64,000 bases of DNA from Spirochaetales bacterium (GTDB taxonomy: Bacteria; Spirochaetota; Spirochaetia; SZUA-6; RPPD01), in NCBI GenBank assembly GCA_016929065.1, contig JAFGJO010000002.1:1-64000 (forward strand). The letters are read 5' to 3'. A program made the position numbers and the translations under genes. Below are positions 34,484 to 42,548 of the stretch, in pieces. Under the pieces are notes generated by a model. It was given only the letters and a program-made list of their open reading frames with translations. It had not been told where the DNA came from and ran no database searches. Position 1 is the stretch's first letter. Every line of letters starts with the position of its first letter.

Positions 34484-35305
34484 TTAAATTGTCCCGCCCT
34501 TTTCAAGTAATTGTGTCAGTTTTTTTATTTCATTTTCCGATACATCAAACGGCAAAATACTTGGTGACGAGTTAAAAGGGGAAAGCAACACACCCTGTCC
34601 CAAAAAATGATCAAACACAGCACGATAATGCGCTCTGTTTTTCTGAAAACAAAGATAGATCCCGTCCTGATAAAACAAATCGGTTCTTTTGTTTTGCAAT
34701 TCATGGATCCATTCGGGGACAAGGGTCTGTTTATACAGTGAGAGGGCAGACCGTAAACTTTGCAGAATTACCGGCGAGGAGAAAATCGGAACCGAATCTT
34801 GTCCCTTCTTTTTTTGACATACAAGAACGGATGCATCCCCGAACCCTGCGGAAAATACAGGGAGAATTATTTCTGAATGGATGTTTTTTTCTGAATAAGG
34901 CCGCCACCATGAAATACCGGATCCGGGGTTGTTTTTTGAATAAAAAGGATTGTAAATATCATTCCTGTTGATTTTTTTTCCAAATCGAATTGAGAAAAAA
35001 TCCAGAGCCTCGGCAAGCGAGGGGAAAACAGAGAAGCTGTTGTATTCAGGAAAAAAGGCAGCAAGTTCATTTTTTAAACGCAGATTGTATACAGACGGCA
35101 GCCGTGCTCCAAGGCCTTTTTCCAGGATAATTTTTAAAGCCTTGATTGATCCTGCGGGCCGATGGCCGAACAGACAGTTTCCGTTATCCCTGTACAGATC
35201 AAGATACCGGTTGCCCTTCATGTCGTAAATATAAAAATTCCGGGCGCGGCGAATGACGGGAACCCTGCTGCTGCATGAAACAATCTGTTGTTGATCCGGC
35301 TTCAT
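34484..35305 (-). CDS. Aminotransferase-like protein lacking the catalytic region
   Basis: A 273-residue protein whose two ends resemble class III aminotransferases. The N-terminus (RARNFYIYDMKGNRYLDL ... LFGHRPAGSIKAL) matches the glutamate-1-semialdehyde aminotransferase start, and the C-terminus (GQGVLLSPFNSSPSILPFDVSENEI) the usual tail. The middle, where the PLP-binding Lys, the Asp and the phosphate-cup glycines lie, is shortened, and no GKxxGGG-like segment is found. Family members are 400-450 residues. It is therefore probably not an active PLP enzyme. The ATG at 35305 lies 8 nt after the gatB stop with GAGGAAG, so it is in the gatCAB operon. Confidence 0.6.
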   Translation of the reverse strand: MKPDQQQIVSCSSRVPVIRRARNFYIYDMKGNRYLDLYRDNGNCLFGHRPAGSIKALKIILEKGLGARLPSVYNLRLKNELAAFFPEYNSFSVFPSLAEALDFFSIRFGKKINRNDIYNPFYSKNNPGSGISWWRPYSEKNIHSEIILPVFSAGFGDASVLVCQKKKGQDSVPIFSSPVILQSLRSALSLYKQTLVPEWIHELQNKRTDLFYQDGIYLCFQKNRAHYRAVFDHFLGQGVLLSPFNSSPSILPFDVSENEIKKLTQLLEKGGTI

Positions 35306-35313
35306 GGGCTTCC

Positions 35314-36765
35314 TCAAGATGACAATTTTTCCGACAATAATTTTTCGGCTTCCTGGGGATTTGCTTTCCCTTTTGAGGCTTTCATGACCTGTCCCATCAA
35401 GAATTTGATTGCCTGCAGTTTTCCGTTCCGGTAATCATCTGCCGAGCCGGGATTTGCTGCAATTACTTCAATGACAATTTTCTCGAGTTCCCCCCGGTCT
35501 GAAATCTGGGATAATCCTTCTGCAGAGACAATTTCCTGTGCTGCTTTTCCAGTTGCTGCCATTTTGATAAAAACATCTTTGGCCATTTTTCCGCTGATTT
35601 TTCCTGATTCCTGTAGCAACAACAATTCGGCAATGTGAGCCGGTGTTGTCCTGAAATCACTGATCGAGATGTTGCCGGCATTCAGATATTTTTTAACTTC
35701 ACCAAGAAGCCAGTTGGCTGTTTTTTTGGGATTAGGATAATGGGTGAGTATCTGTTCAAAGTAATCTGCAAAAGCTTTTTCTGTCGTAAGAACAATTGTA
35801 TCAGTTTCAGAGAGTCCCAGCTGATGCATAAAACGCTCCCGTTTTTCCTTTGGCAGTTCACCGATTGTTTTTTCAATTGATTGGATCAAGTCGGCAGAAA
35901 TCGAGAGAGGCTTGAGATCCGGCTCTGGAAAATAACGGTAATCCGCTTCTTCTTCCTTTGTTCTTTGCAGAATTGTTTTCCCAGAGGCTTCATTCCATCC
36001 ACGGGTGGACTTGCCTGCCGCTTCCCGTGTGAGACGGTGGTTCTGCCATTCATCGGCCTGCCTTTGGACTTCATACTCCAGGGCCGCCTGAATAGCTTTG
36101 AATGAGTTCATGTTTTTTATTTCCACGATTGGAGTTGCATATTTTTTTTCTTCTTCATACACCCACAGATTAATGTTGGCATCACAGCGCAGAGACCCTT
36201 CTTCCATATTGCAGTCGGATATCTCGAGATACTGCATGATTTCGTGAATACTCATGACAAAAGCGGCTGCTTCAGCAGGTGACCGCATGTCGGGTTCGGA
36301 GACAATCTCCAAAAGCGGGGTACCGCTCCGGTTGTAATCAACATAGCTTTCGTGCGACCCGTCATCCGCATGAATATTTTTTCCAGTATCTTCTTCCATG
36401 TGGATGCGAAGAATCCGAATATCCCGTGTTCCCTCCTGTGTAAAGACCGTTAACATACCATTGTTGCAGATCGGCATGTCGTATTGTGATATTTGGTATG
36501 CTTTGGGAAGATCGGGGTACATGTAGTTTTTCCGGTCAAACTTTGTCAGCGGGGCAATGGAACAGCCCAGGGCTCTCCCTGCTTTGATGGCCGAGCGAAT
36601 ATGTTCTTTGTTCGGGACGGGAAGGGATCCGGGAAGGCCCAGGCAGACAGGGCATACCCGGGAGTTGGGTTCACCGCCGAACACATTCCGGCAGGTGCAA
36701 AACGCCTTGGATTTTGTCGACAGCTGGACATGAACTTCGCAGCCGATGATGACATCATATTTCAT
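35314..36765 (-). CDS. gatB: Asp/Glu-tRNA amidotransferase subunit B
   Basis: A 483-residue subunit of the transamidation complex that converts Glu-tRNA-Gln and Asp-tRNA-Asn to the correct species. It starts YDVIIGCEVHVQL, has the two CxxC-type zinc sites (CTC, CPVCLGLPGSLPV), and the helical plus YqeY-like tail. The ATG at 36765 overlaps the gatA stop (ATGA) and has GGAGGTG before it; the longer ORF start is unneeded. Confidence 0.96.
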   Translation of the reverse strand: MKYDVIIGCEVHVQLSTKSKAFCTCRNVFGGEPNSRVCPVCLGLPGSLPVPNKEHIRSAIKAGRALGCSIAPLTKFDRKNYMYPDLPKAYQISQYDMPICNNGMLTVFTQEGTRDIRILRIHMEEDTGKNIHADDGSHESYVDYNRSGTPLLEIVSEPDMRSPAEAAAFVMSIHEIMQYLEISDCNMEEGSLRCDANINLWVYEEEKKYATPIVEIKNMNSFKAIQAALEYEVQRQADEWQNHRLTREAAGKSTRGWNEASGKTILQRTKEEEADYRYFPEPDLKPLSISADLIQSIEKTIGELPKEKRERFMHQLGLSETDTIVLTTEKAFADYFEQILTHYPNPKKTANWLLGEVKKYLNAGNISISDFRTTPAHIAELLLLQESGKISGKMAKDVFIKMAATGKAAQEIVSAEGLSQISDRGELEKIVIEVIAANPGSADDYRNGKLQAIKFLMGQVMKASKGKANPQEAEKLLSEKLSS

Positions 36766-38207
36766 GCAGCACCTCCGCGGTTTTTCCATGATTGCGCTAT
36801 GGAAAGCAAAAGGTTTTCATTGCCCTGCCTGCCCGCCAGCTGCATGCCGATCGGGAGATTGTCATTCGACATACCCGCCGGAATTGAAATTGCGGGAATT
36901 CCCACCAGGTTTGCGTAAATTGTACAAATATCCTGCAGGTACATGGTCACCGGATCATCAAGTTTTTCTCCGAGTTTGAAGGGGGGGGTGGGGGATGTCG
37001 GGGAAAGGACAATATCATAGTCTGTAAAGATATTGTCGAATTCATGGGTCAGGAGGCTGCGGACAGCCTGTGCTTTTTTATAGTATGCGTCGTAATACCC
37101 GGAAGATAGCACATAATTCCCGATAAATATCCGCCGTTTGACTTCGCTGCCGAAACCTTCAGACCGGGTATTGATATACATATCGAGCAGATTGCCATTG
37201 TCGTTCCGCAGTCCGTATTCAATGCCGTCATAGCGAGCAAGGTTTGAGGAGGCTTCTGCAGGAGCAATAATATAATAGATCGCAACGGTGTAGGAAAGAT
37301 TCGGAATGGATATTTCTGATACATCAGCACCCTGCTGTTTGAGCCAGTCAATAAAGCCTGCTGCTGTTTTTCGTACTGAATCACTGTTCCCCTCACCATT
37401 CAGCTGCACGGGCAGTGCGACTTTAAGTCCTTTCAGATTTCCCGGAGTAAGCGGAAACATATCGCTGTATGAAAAATCCCGCGAAGTGCTGTCTTTTGAA
37501 TCAATCCCCGCGCAGACTGAGAGGAGCAGGGCAATATCAGCGGGATTGTGTGCGACGATGCCGATTTGATCCAGAGAGGATCCATAGGCAACCAGGCCGT
37601 AGCGGGACAGGGTTCCGTATCCCGGTTTAAGCCCGTATAAGCCGCAGAACGACGCCGGCAGCCGCACCGATCCACCGGTATCGGATCCAAGTGCAGCGGG
37701 AGCCTGAAATGCTCCGACAACCGCCGCGGAACCGCCGGAGCTTCCTCCGGGGACATACTCCCGATTGACCGGATTGCGTGTCGGGCCATACTGCGAATAT
37801 TCGCAGGAAGATCCCATCGCGAACTCGTCCATGTTTGTTCTGCCCAGAAATACTGCACCTTCCTTTTCCAGGCGCCTTATGACCGTTGCTGTATAGGGAG
37901 CGGAAAAACCCTCTAGAATTTTTGAGCCGCAGGTCGCTTTTTTGCCGGTAATAAGGATATTGTCTTTGACTGCGATGGGGAGTCCCGAAAGTCTGCCGTG
38001 TGTATTGTTTTTACGCTTGATATCTTCAGCGGATGCCCGTGTCCTCGCGTCTTTGAAAAACTCAATGTAGCCATTCAATGGAATGTCTGCATTGTTGTCG
38101 TTTTCATAAGCCGTCTGGTAAGCGGATACAATTTCTTCGCTGGTAAGGCTTTTTTTTTCCAGGAGAGTTTTTATCTCTGTAAGGCTGTATCTGGTGATTT
38201 CGCTCAT
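36762..38207 (-). CDS. gatA: Asp/Glu-tRNA amidotransferase subunit A
   Basis: A 481-residue amidase-signature enzyme that releases ammonia from glutamine for GatB. The Ser-cisSer-Lys triad is visible: AVKDN (Lys near 79), the GGSSGGSAAVV loop (cis-Ser near 154) and GSDTGGSVRLPA (Ser near 178). Its start overlaps the gatC stop by 4 bp and its stop overlaps gatB, a tightly coupled operon. It shows that the organism makes Gln-tRNA and/or Asn-tRNA by the indirect route. Confidence 0.97.
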   Translation of the reverse strand: MSEITRYSLTEIKTLLEKKSLTSEEIVSAYQTAYENDNNADIPLNGYIEFFKDARTRASAEDIKRKNNTHGRLSGLPIAVKDNILITGKKATCGSKILEGFSAPYTATVIRRLEKEGAVFLGRTNMDEFAMGSSCEYSQYGPTRNPVNREYVPGGSSGGSAAVVGAFQAPAALGSDTGGSVRLPASFCGLYGLKPGYGTLSRYGLVAYGSSLDQIGIVAHNPADIALLLSVCAGIDSKDSTSRDFSYSDMFPLTPGNLKGLKVALPVQLNGEGNSDSVRKTAAGFIDWLKQQGADVSEISIPNLSYTVAIYYIIAPAEASSNLARYDGIEYGLRNDNGNLLDMYINTRSEGFGSEVKRRIFIGNYVLSSGYYDAYYKKAQAVRSLLTHEFDNIFTDYDIVLSPTSPTPPFKLGEKLDDPVTMYLQDICTIYANLVGIPAISIPAGMSNDNLPIGMQLAGRQGNENLLLSIAQSWKNRGGAA

Positions 38208-38506
38208 TTTTTTTCTTCCATTTCTTCAATTATTTGGGGAACACGGAAAAAACCGTTTTCGAAATGAGGGGACAACTCTTCCAGTTTTGTGCGGATCAGG
38301 CTTTCCCCCGGTGCATCATCCCGAAGGTCATTCACTGTTATGGTTTTGCCAAGGTCGGGGTCAATATGTGATGTATCGATTTCCTTGAGCTTTTCCACAT
38401 ACGAAATAATGTCCCCTATCTGGTTTTTAAAGTGCTCCTGCTCTGTCCCGCTGATGGAAAAGCGGCAGAGGCCCAAAACGGCATTGAATGTTTTATCATC
38501 AATCAT
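38204..38506 (-). CDS. gatC: Asp/Glu-tRNA amidotransferase subunit C
   Basis: A 100-residue stabilising subunit of GatCAB. Family features: hydrophobic helix EHFKNQIGDIISYVEKLKEIDTS followed by an extended segment DDAPGESL. AGGAGAG precedes the ATG. First gene of gatC-gatA-gatB-aminotransferase-like. Confidence 0.92.
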   Translation of the reverse strand: MIDDKTFNAVLGLCRFSISGTEQEHFKNQIGDIISYVEKLKEIDTSHIDPDLGKTITVNDLRDDAPGESLIRTKLEELSPHFENGFFRVPQIIEEMEEKK

Positions 38507-38655
38507 GTGGTTCTCTCCTGCACTATATTAATATAGGAACAGAAAAATCTGTTCTGCAGTGCTGTTTTCTATGAAGATTTTTAGTTGTATCACATTCCCT
38601 TTATCCTTGCAAGAAAACAAGAGGGAGAAAACAGAAGAAGGCTGCAGATATTATA

Positions 38656-39159
38656 TCATTGCAGATAATAGGTCGGCGGTGAGTTCTTGTATTTGAATCC
38701 CTGCTGATTTTCTATTTGCCAGACTTTTTTATCGGTAATTCTATAGGCAATTTCATATGAGAAGCTGTTGGTTTTAAAGGTGATAATCTGCCATTTCGAA
38801 TATCCCTGGCCGGGTGGAAACACAAGATTCTGCCCCAGGAGGTCGTCCGGGTCAGGTGAATCAAGATCCCATAATTTAATCACCGGCTGGCCGTTGTTCG
38901 CGTTATAGAAATAGCTTTTATTGACCGTCCAGGTGTTTGACGGTTTCATATCCTTTCGGAGTTTGACTGTGCTTTTTCCGGGAATTTTCAATTCAAGCTG
39001 GACTTCATCCGCGCCAAAATAGTCTTCTGTGTCATTACAGCGGATCCATTGAATGTGCAGGGCAACAGTATCGCCTGCAGATTGGGGGAAACCGGCAGCC
39101 GGACTGGCAATAAAAAAACCGAGAACCATCACGACAACAAGAACAGCTCTATTTTTCAT
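38656..39159 (-). CDS. Exported beta-sandwich-like protein
   Basis: A 167-residue exported protein from an ATG at 39159 with AAGGAG; the signal peptide ends near PAAG. The mature part is beta-rich with many Asp and Asn, including DSPDPDDLLG, which looks like a Ca-binding loop of a C2-like sandwich (an inference). Predicted periplasmic. Monocistronic. Confidence 0.6.
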   Translation of the reverse strand: MKNRAVLVVVMVLGFFIASPAAGFPQSAGDTVALHIQWIRCNDTEDYFGADEVQLELKIPGKSTVKLRKDMKPSNTWTVNKSYFYNANNGQPVIKLWDLDSPDPDDLLGQNLVFPPGQGYSKWQIITFKTNSFSYEIAYRITDKKVWQIENQQGFKYKNSPPTYYLQ

Positions 39160-39261
39160 ACCGGCTCCTTTGCAGCACAATAGATTGGATAACTTTAAGA
39201 TTACTATAATAATAGCACACTTTCAAACAAATTAAAAAAGGAGAAAATAAAAATCTCATTC

Positions 39262-39290
39262 TTGACGAACTGCAGAAGACGGGATATGTT
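39262..39290 (+). promoter_or_regulatory. Promoter placed for a leaderless mRNA
   Basis: TTGACG (39262-39267), 17-bp spacer, TATGTT (39285-39290), then exactly 8 nt to the ATG at 39299. No ribosome binding site. Confidence 0.5.
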
Positions 39291-39298
39291 TTTCCATT

Positions 39299-40354
39299 AT
39301 GAATGAATTATTTTTTATGGTTATTTTAGGTTTACACATTGTTGTAAATATTCCTAATTTGATTCTCCTGCTAATCGGTTTTTTTACCAGTTTTTCACGG
39401 ACCATTCAAAAGTCCAGTAAAATACTTTTTGCACTGGGCATGCTGTTCCTTTTATTCGGGCTAATTCCGACTATTCTGGTAAATTACGGATATAATGAGT
39501 TTATCAACAATTACTCTTTTGGATATGCATTATACCTTGCATCCCTGTTTACCGGGGATGTTGTCGCATTCATTTTTTTGGGGATAAGCCTGCTCCGGGA
39601 GTATTCCCTGCTTGTTTCGGGCCAGCGAAGGCTGTGGATAACAAGCCTGGTTATGCTCGCCCTCGCGTATGGGTCGGCATTGACCGCAGTCTTTATTCCG
39701 AATTGGGGCGTATTGTTTGCCCTTCTTTTTCTGCGGTGGGTTTTTGGGCTGCTCACCTGTATTCTGCTTTTAATCACGCTGGGGTCTTTGAAAACCAAAA
39801 CAAACAAGAAAACAAAGACAGGCCAGATTCAGAATATCGGGCAGTATCTGATCAAAGCGCAGGCACTCAGGTCTGATATCCTGAAACTGGTCAACGGGAA
39901 TGCTGACATTCGCAGAGAATTGGGAGACATTGAGCCGTTGCTCAATAAAAGCGTCGAACAGGTAAAGGTTCTTGTAAAACGGCAGCAGGAAATTGTTGAA
40001 TATTTAAAGGCCTTCTCTGCTGCTGACAATGAACGACAGCTTCAGGAACTGCGGTACAAGGAAAACGTTGCCGACACTGCTCTTCTAAAAAAAGAATTCC
40101 AGAAGGCAATAGCCGAACACGAAAAGCAGCATGCTTCCCTCAAGGAACTGAACGGGCAAGTGCAAATTATAGAATTACGGGTAACCTCCGCGGTGTCCGG
40201 ACTTGAAAAATTAAAGATTGATGCGGTCCATATGAAAAATGTAAACAATATTTCGGAACCTGCTTCACTCATGGAACTGCGCCAGAAGACGAAAGACATT
40301 TCCGATTTTATGAAGGACTATAAAGAAAGCTTTGAGGAATTGGAAACACTTTGA
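39299..40354 (+). CDS. Membrane protein with C-terminal coiled coil
   Basis: A 351-residue protein. Residues 1-165 hold five hydrophobic segments; about 185-345 is a long, charged coiled coil. This is a plausible architecture for a scaffold of the inner membrane. No ribosome binding site precedes the ATG, and the -10 is 8 nt away. A bidirectional terminator follows. Family not recognised. Confidence 0.6.
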   Translation: MNELFFMVILGLHIVVNIPNLILLLIGFFTSFSRTIQKSSKILFALGMLFLLFGLIPTILVNYGYNEFINNYSFGYALYLASLFTGDVVAFIFLGISLLREYSLLVSGQRRLWITSLVMLALAYGSALTAVFIPNWGVLFALLFLRWVFGLLTCILLLITLGSLKTKTNKKTKTGQIQNIGQYLIKAQALRSDILKLVNGNADIRRELGDIEPLLNKSVEQVKVLVKRQQEIVEYLKAFSAADNERQLQELRYKENVADTALLKKEFQKAIAEHEKQHASLKELNGQVQIIELRVTSAVSGLEKLKIDAVHMKNVNNISEPASLMELRQKTKDISDFMKDYKESFEELETL

Positions 40355-40375
40355 AAAATATTTATAAGGTACTGC

Positions 40376-40411
40376 AAAAAAAAAGCCGGCCATGGGACCG
40401 GCTTTTTTTAT
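40376..40411. terminator. Bidirectional terminator between convergent genes
   Basis: Stem GCCGG/CCGGC flanked by A on the left and T on the right (total about 12 bp including A-T pairs), 8-nt loop. The A-run and T-run give U-tracts for both strands, ending the coiled-coil gene and the sugar kinase gene. Confidence 0.85.
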
Positions 40412-40415
40412 TTTC

Positions 40416-41495
40416 CTAACGTTTAACGCGGGCATTCCCCTGCCAGATACTCCATATTTGATCTTCATCTGCGGGCTGTGAATAGTCGGTAAGCAGTGAT
40501 GTGGTGAGCGCCCCGTTTGCCCAGCCGAACTGGATCCATTTTTCCGGCTCCCATCCTTTGAGAATGGCATACAGCATGCCTCCGACAAATCCGTCGCCGC
40601 CGCCGATACGGTCGAGGACAGTGATGGGACGCGGTTCGACTACATGAAAATTGTCGCCTTCACCCATGATTGCACCCCACAGGTGGCTGTTTGCGTTTAC
40701 CACCTGCCGCAGTGTTGTGGCGAAAACCTTTGCATTCGGATAGGCTTTTTTTACACGATTCATCATTTCCTTGAATCCGTCAATTTTTGCAGTGATATCT
40801 TTGCCGCCTGCTTCCGGCCCTTCAATGCCAAGACAGAGCTGAAAATCTTCTTCATTCCCGATCAGAATGTCAGACACGCTCGCAATTTCTGTGAATATTT
40901 CGTGCAGTTCTTTTTCGCGGTTCTTCCAGAATGATGCCCGGTGATTCAGGTCAAAGGAGATGCGGGTTCCGTGTTTTTTTGCAGCACGGGCAATTTCCAG
41001 ACAAAATTTACCGGTTTCCGGCGACAGTGCGCCGATGAGCCCGGAAAGATGAACGATCTGGACACCTTCTTTTCCAAATATCCGTTCCAGGTCAAAGTCC
41101 TTGACGTTCAGGGTTCTTCCTACCTCTCCGGCGCGGTCATTGAGTACACGGGGCCCGCGTGACCCGTACCCGGAGTCTGCGATGTTGATCTGATGACGGT
41201 ATCCCCACGGGTCTCCCTGGGGAACTTCGACGCCTTCATAATCCATATGACGTGACTTGAGATTTGATTTGATAAACTGGGCGATCGGGCTGTCCTTGAC
41301 AAATGTGGTGAGAACTTTCACCGGCAGTCCAAGATATGCTGCGACACTTGCAACGTTAGATTCTGCACTGGTTGCCTGCATGAAAAAAGTGCTGCTGGCA
41401 TGTACTGGCTGGCCGTTTGGCGGTGTTATCCTAATTCCCATGCTGGTAGCAACAAGCATTGCATATGCACAGTCTTTTTTAAGTTCAATACTCAT
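40416..41495 (-). CDS. PfkB-family sugar kinase (KDG kinase type)
   Basis: A 359-residue ribokinase-family kinase. The signature DRIGGGDGFVGGM, with the catalytic Asp in GGGD, is near residue 305. The substrate region near SAESNVASVAAYLG is typical of the 2-keto-3-deoxygluconate kinases. It would phosphorylate KDG or a similar sugar acid with ATP in the Entner-Doudoroff or pectin breakdown route; aldolase or isomerase genes are not adjacent. AGAGGT precedes the ATG. Monocistronic. Confidence 0.78.
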   Translation of the reverse strand: MSIELKKDCAYAMLVATSMGIRITPPNGQPVHASSTFFMQATSAESNVASVAAYLGLPVKVLTTFVKDSPIAQFIKSNLKSRHMDYEGVEVPQGDPWGYRHQINIADSGYGSRGPRVLNDRAGEVGRTLNVKDFDLERIFGKEGVQIVHLSGLIGALSPETGKFCLEIARAAKKHGTRISFDLNHRASFWKNREKELHEIFTEIASVSDILIGNEEDFQLCLGIEGPEAGGKDITAKIDGFKEMMNRVKKAYPNAKVFATTLRQVVNANSHLWGAIMGEGDNFHVVEPRPITVLDRIGGGDGFVGGMLYAILKGWEPEKWIQFGWANGALTTSLLTDYSQPADEDQIWSIWQGNARVKR

Positions 41496-41582
41496 GATGA
41501 AATACCTCTTTGTAAAAAAATGATTTCTCTACAATATTTTATTTGGGATATTTGATCAATATGCAGAGAGGTTCGAAATGGA

Positions 41583-42503
41583 TTACTGTTCCATCAGTAA
41601 TTTTATTTCTTCCCCCGAAAGCGCCCGATTAAACACGCGGAGGTCGTCAATTGCGCCGTTCAGGTTATAATACGCAAAAGGTTCGGAGGTGTTTGCTTTT
41701 GCCGTGAGAAGATAGAGCGGGGAGGTGTCGGCAGCCAAAGCAACCGTGGCAGCGGTGTTCTGCATTTTTAATTCACCATTTACATAGACAAATAATCTCC
41801 CGTTTGAAAAAGTAAAGGCGAGATGGGCCCAGGTTCTTGCCGGAAGTGCATTTACTGCAGATACTGAATAATGATTTCCGTTCTCACCGACAATGTAAAA
41901 AAAGACTGACCCCATTGCCGTAGAAACGGCAAATTTCCCCTGAGCTTTCTGGCTCTCGGTACTGGTCCATTTGCTGATAAAATACTGGAGTCTGCTTGAA
42001 TCATTCACGAATGCCCAGAATGAAATGGTGAGTGTTTTACTGGCATCAATCGTCTTGACATTGCTCAACGCGAGATACTGCCCTGTCCCGTCGGAAAATA
42101 TGGCACTCGATGCCATTTTGTCATGGCCATAGGTGAATTCGACACTGTTTTTGTTTTCAAGGGAAAATGTGTTGTTTACAGAACTGCCGAATTTATTATC
42201 AAACAGCATTTCAAGGATCAAGCCGCTTATAATGGTTACCGGTGCGGTGCCTGTGGATGAAGCAGACGGGGCTGCTGTAGAGCTCTCGGCGGAATCTGTC
42301 ATGCCTGTCCCCGAAATGGTCCCTGACTGTATTTTATCACGTGCTATTTCAAGTTTTCCGTAATCAGTTTTTAGAACAACTTTCTTTTCATCGATGGCAA
42401 TAATTGTTCCATGTAGAATATCACCGTTTGAAAGAAGAATCTCATCGGAAAACCCGGGAAGCGCAACAGTTAATAATAAATATACACATACCAAATGCTT
42501 CAT
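41583..42503 (-). CDS. Exported LamG-domain protein
   Basis: A 306-residue exported protein with signal peptide (cleavage near GFSD). Next comes an Sm-like segment (ILLSNGDILHGTIIAIDEKKVVLKTDYGKLEI), then a Ser/Thr/Ala-rich linker, then a concanavalin A-like (LamG) fold (about 95-300, with TISFWAFVND and GAIDDLRVFNRALSGEE). It probably binds a glycan or other surface ligand in the periplasm. An extended -10 (TGATATACT) stands 6 nt before the ATG with no ribosome binding site, like other leaderless candidates. Confidence 0.8.
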   Translation of the reverse strand: MKHLVCVYLLLTVALPGFSDEILLSNGDILHGTIIAIDEKKVVLKTDYGKLEIARDKIQSGTISGTGMTDSAESSTAAPSASSTGTAPVTIISGLILEMLFDNKFGSSVNNTFSLENKNSVEFTYGHDKMASSAIFSDGTGQYLALSNVKTIDASKTLTISFWAFVNDSSRLQYFISKWTSTESQKAQGKFAVSTAMGSVFFYIVGENGNHYSVSAVNALPARTWAHLAFTFSNGRLFVYVNGELKMQNTAATVALAADTSPLYLLTAKANTSEPFAYYNLNGAIDDLRVFNRALSGEEIKLLMEQ

Positions 42504-42548
42504 GAATACAGTATATCAGAAATTATTTTTTTTAATACTACTCATTCA

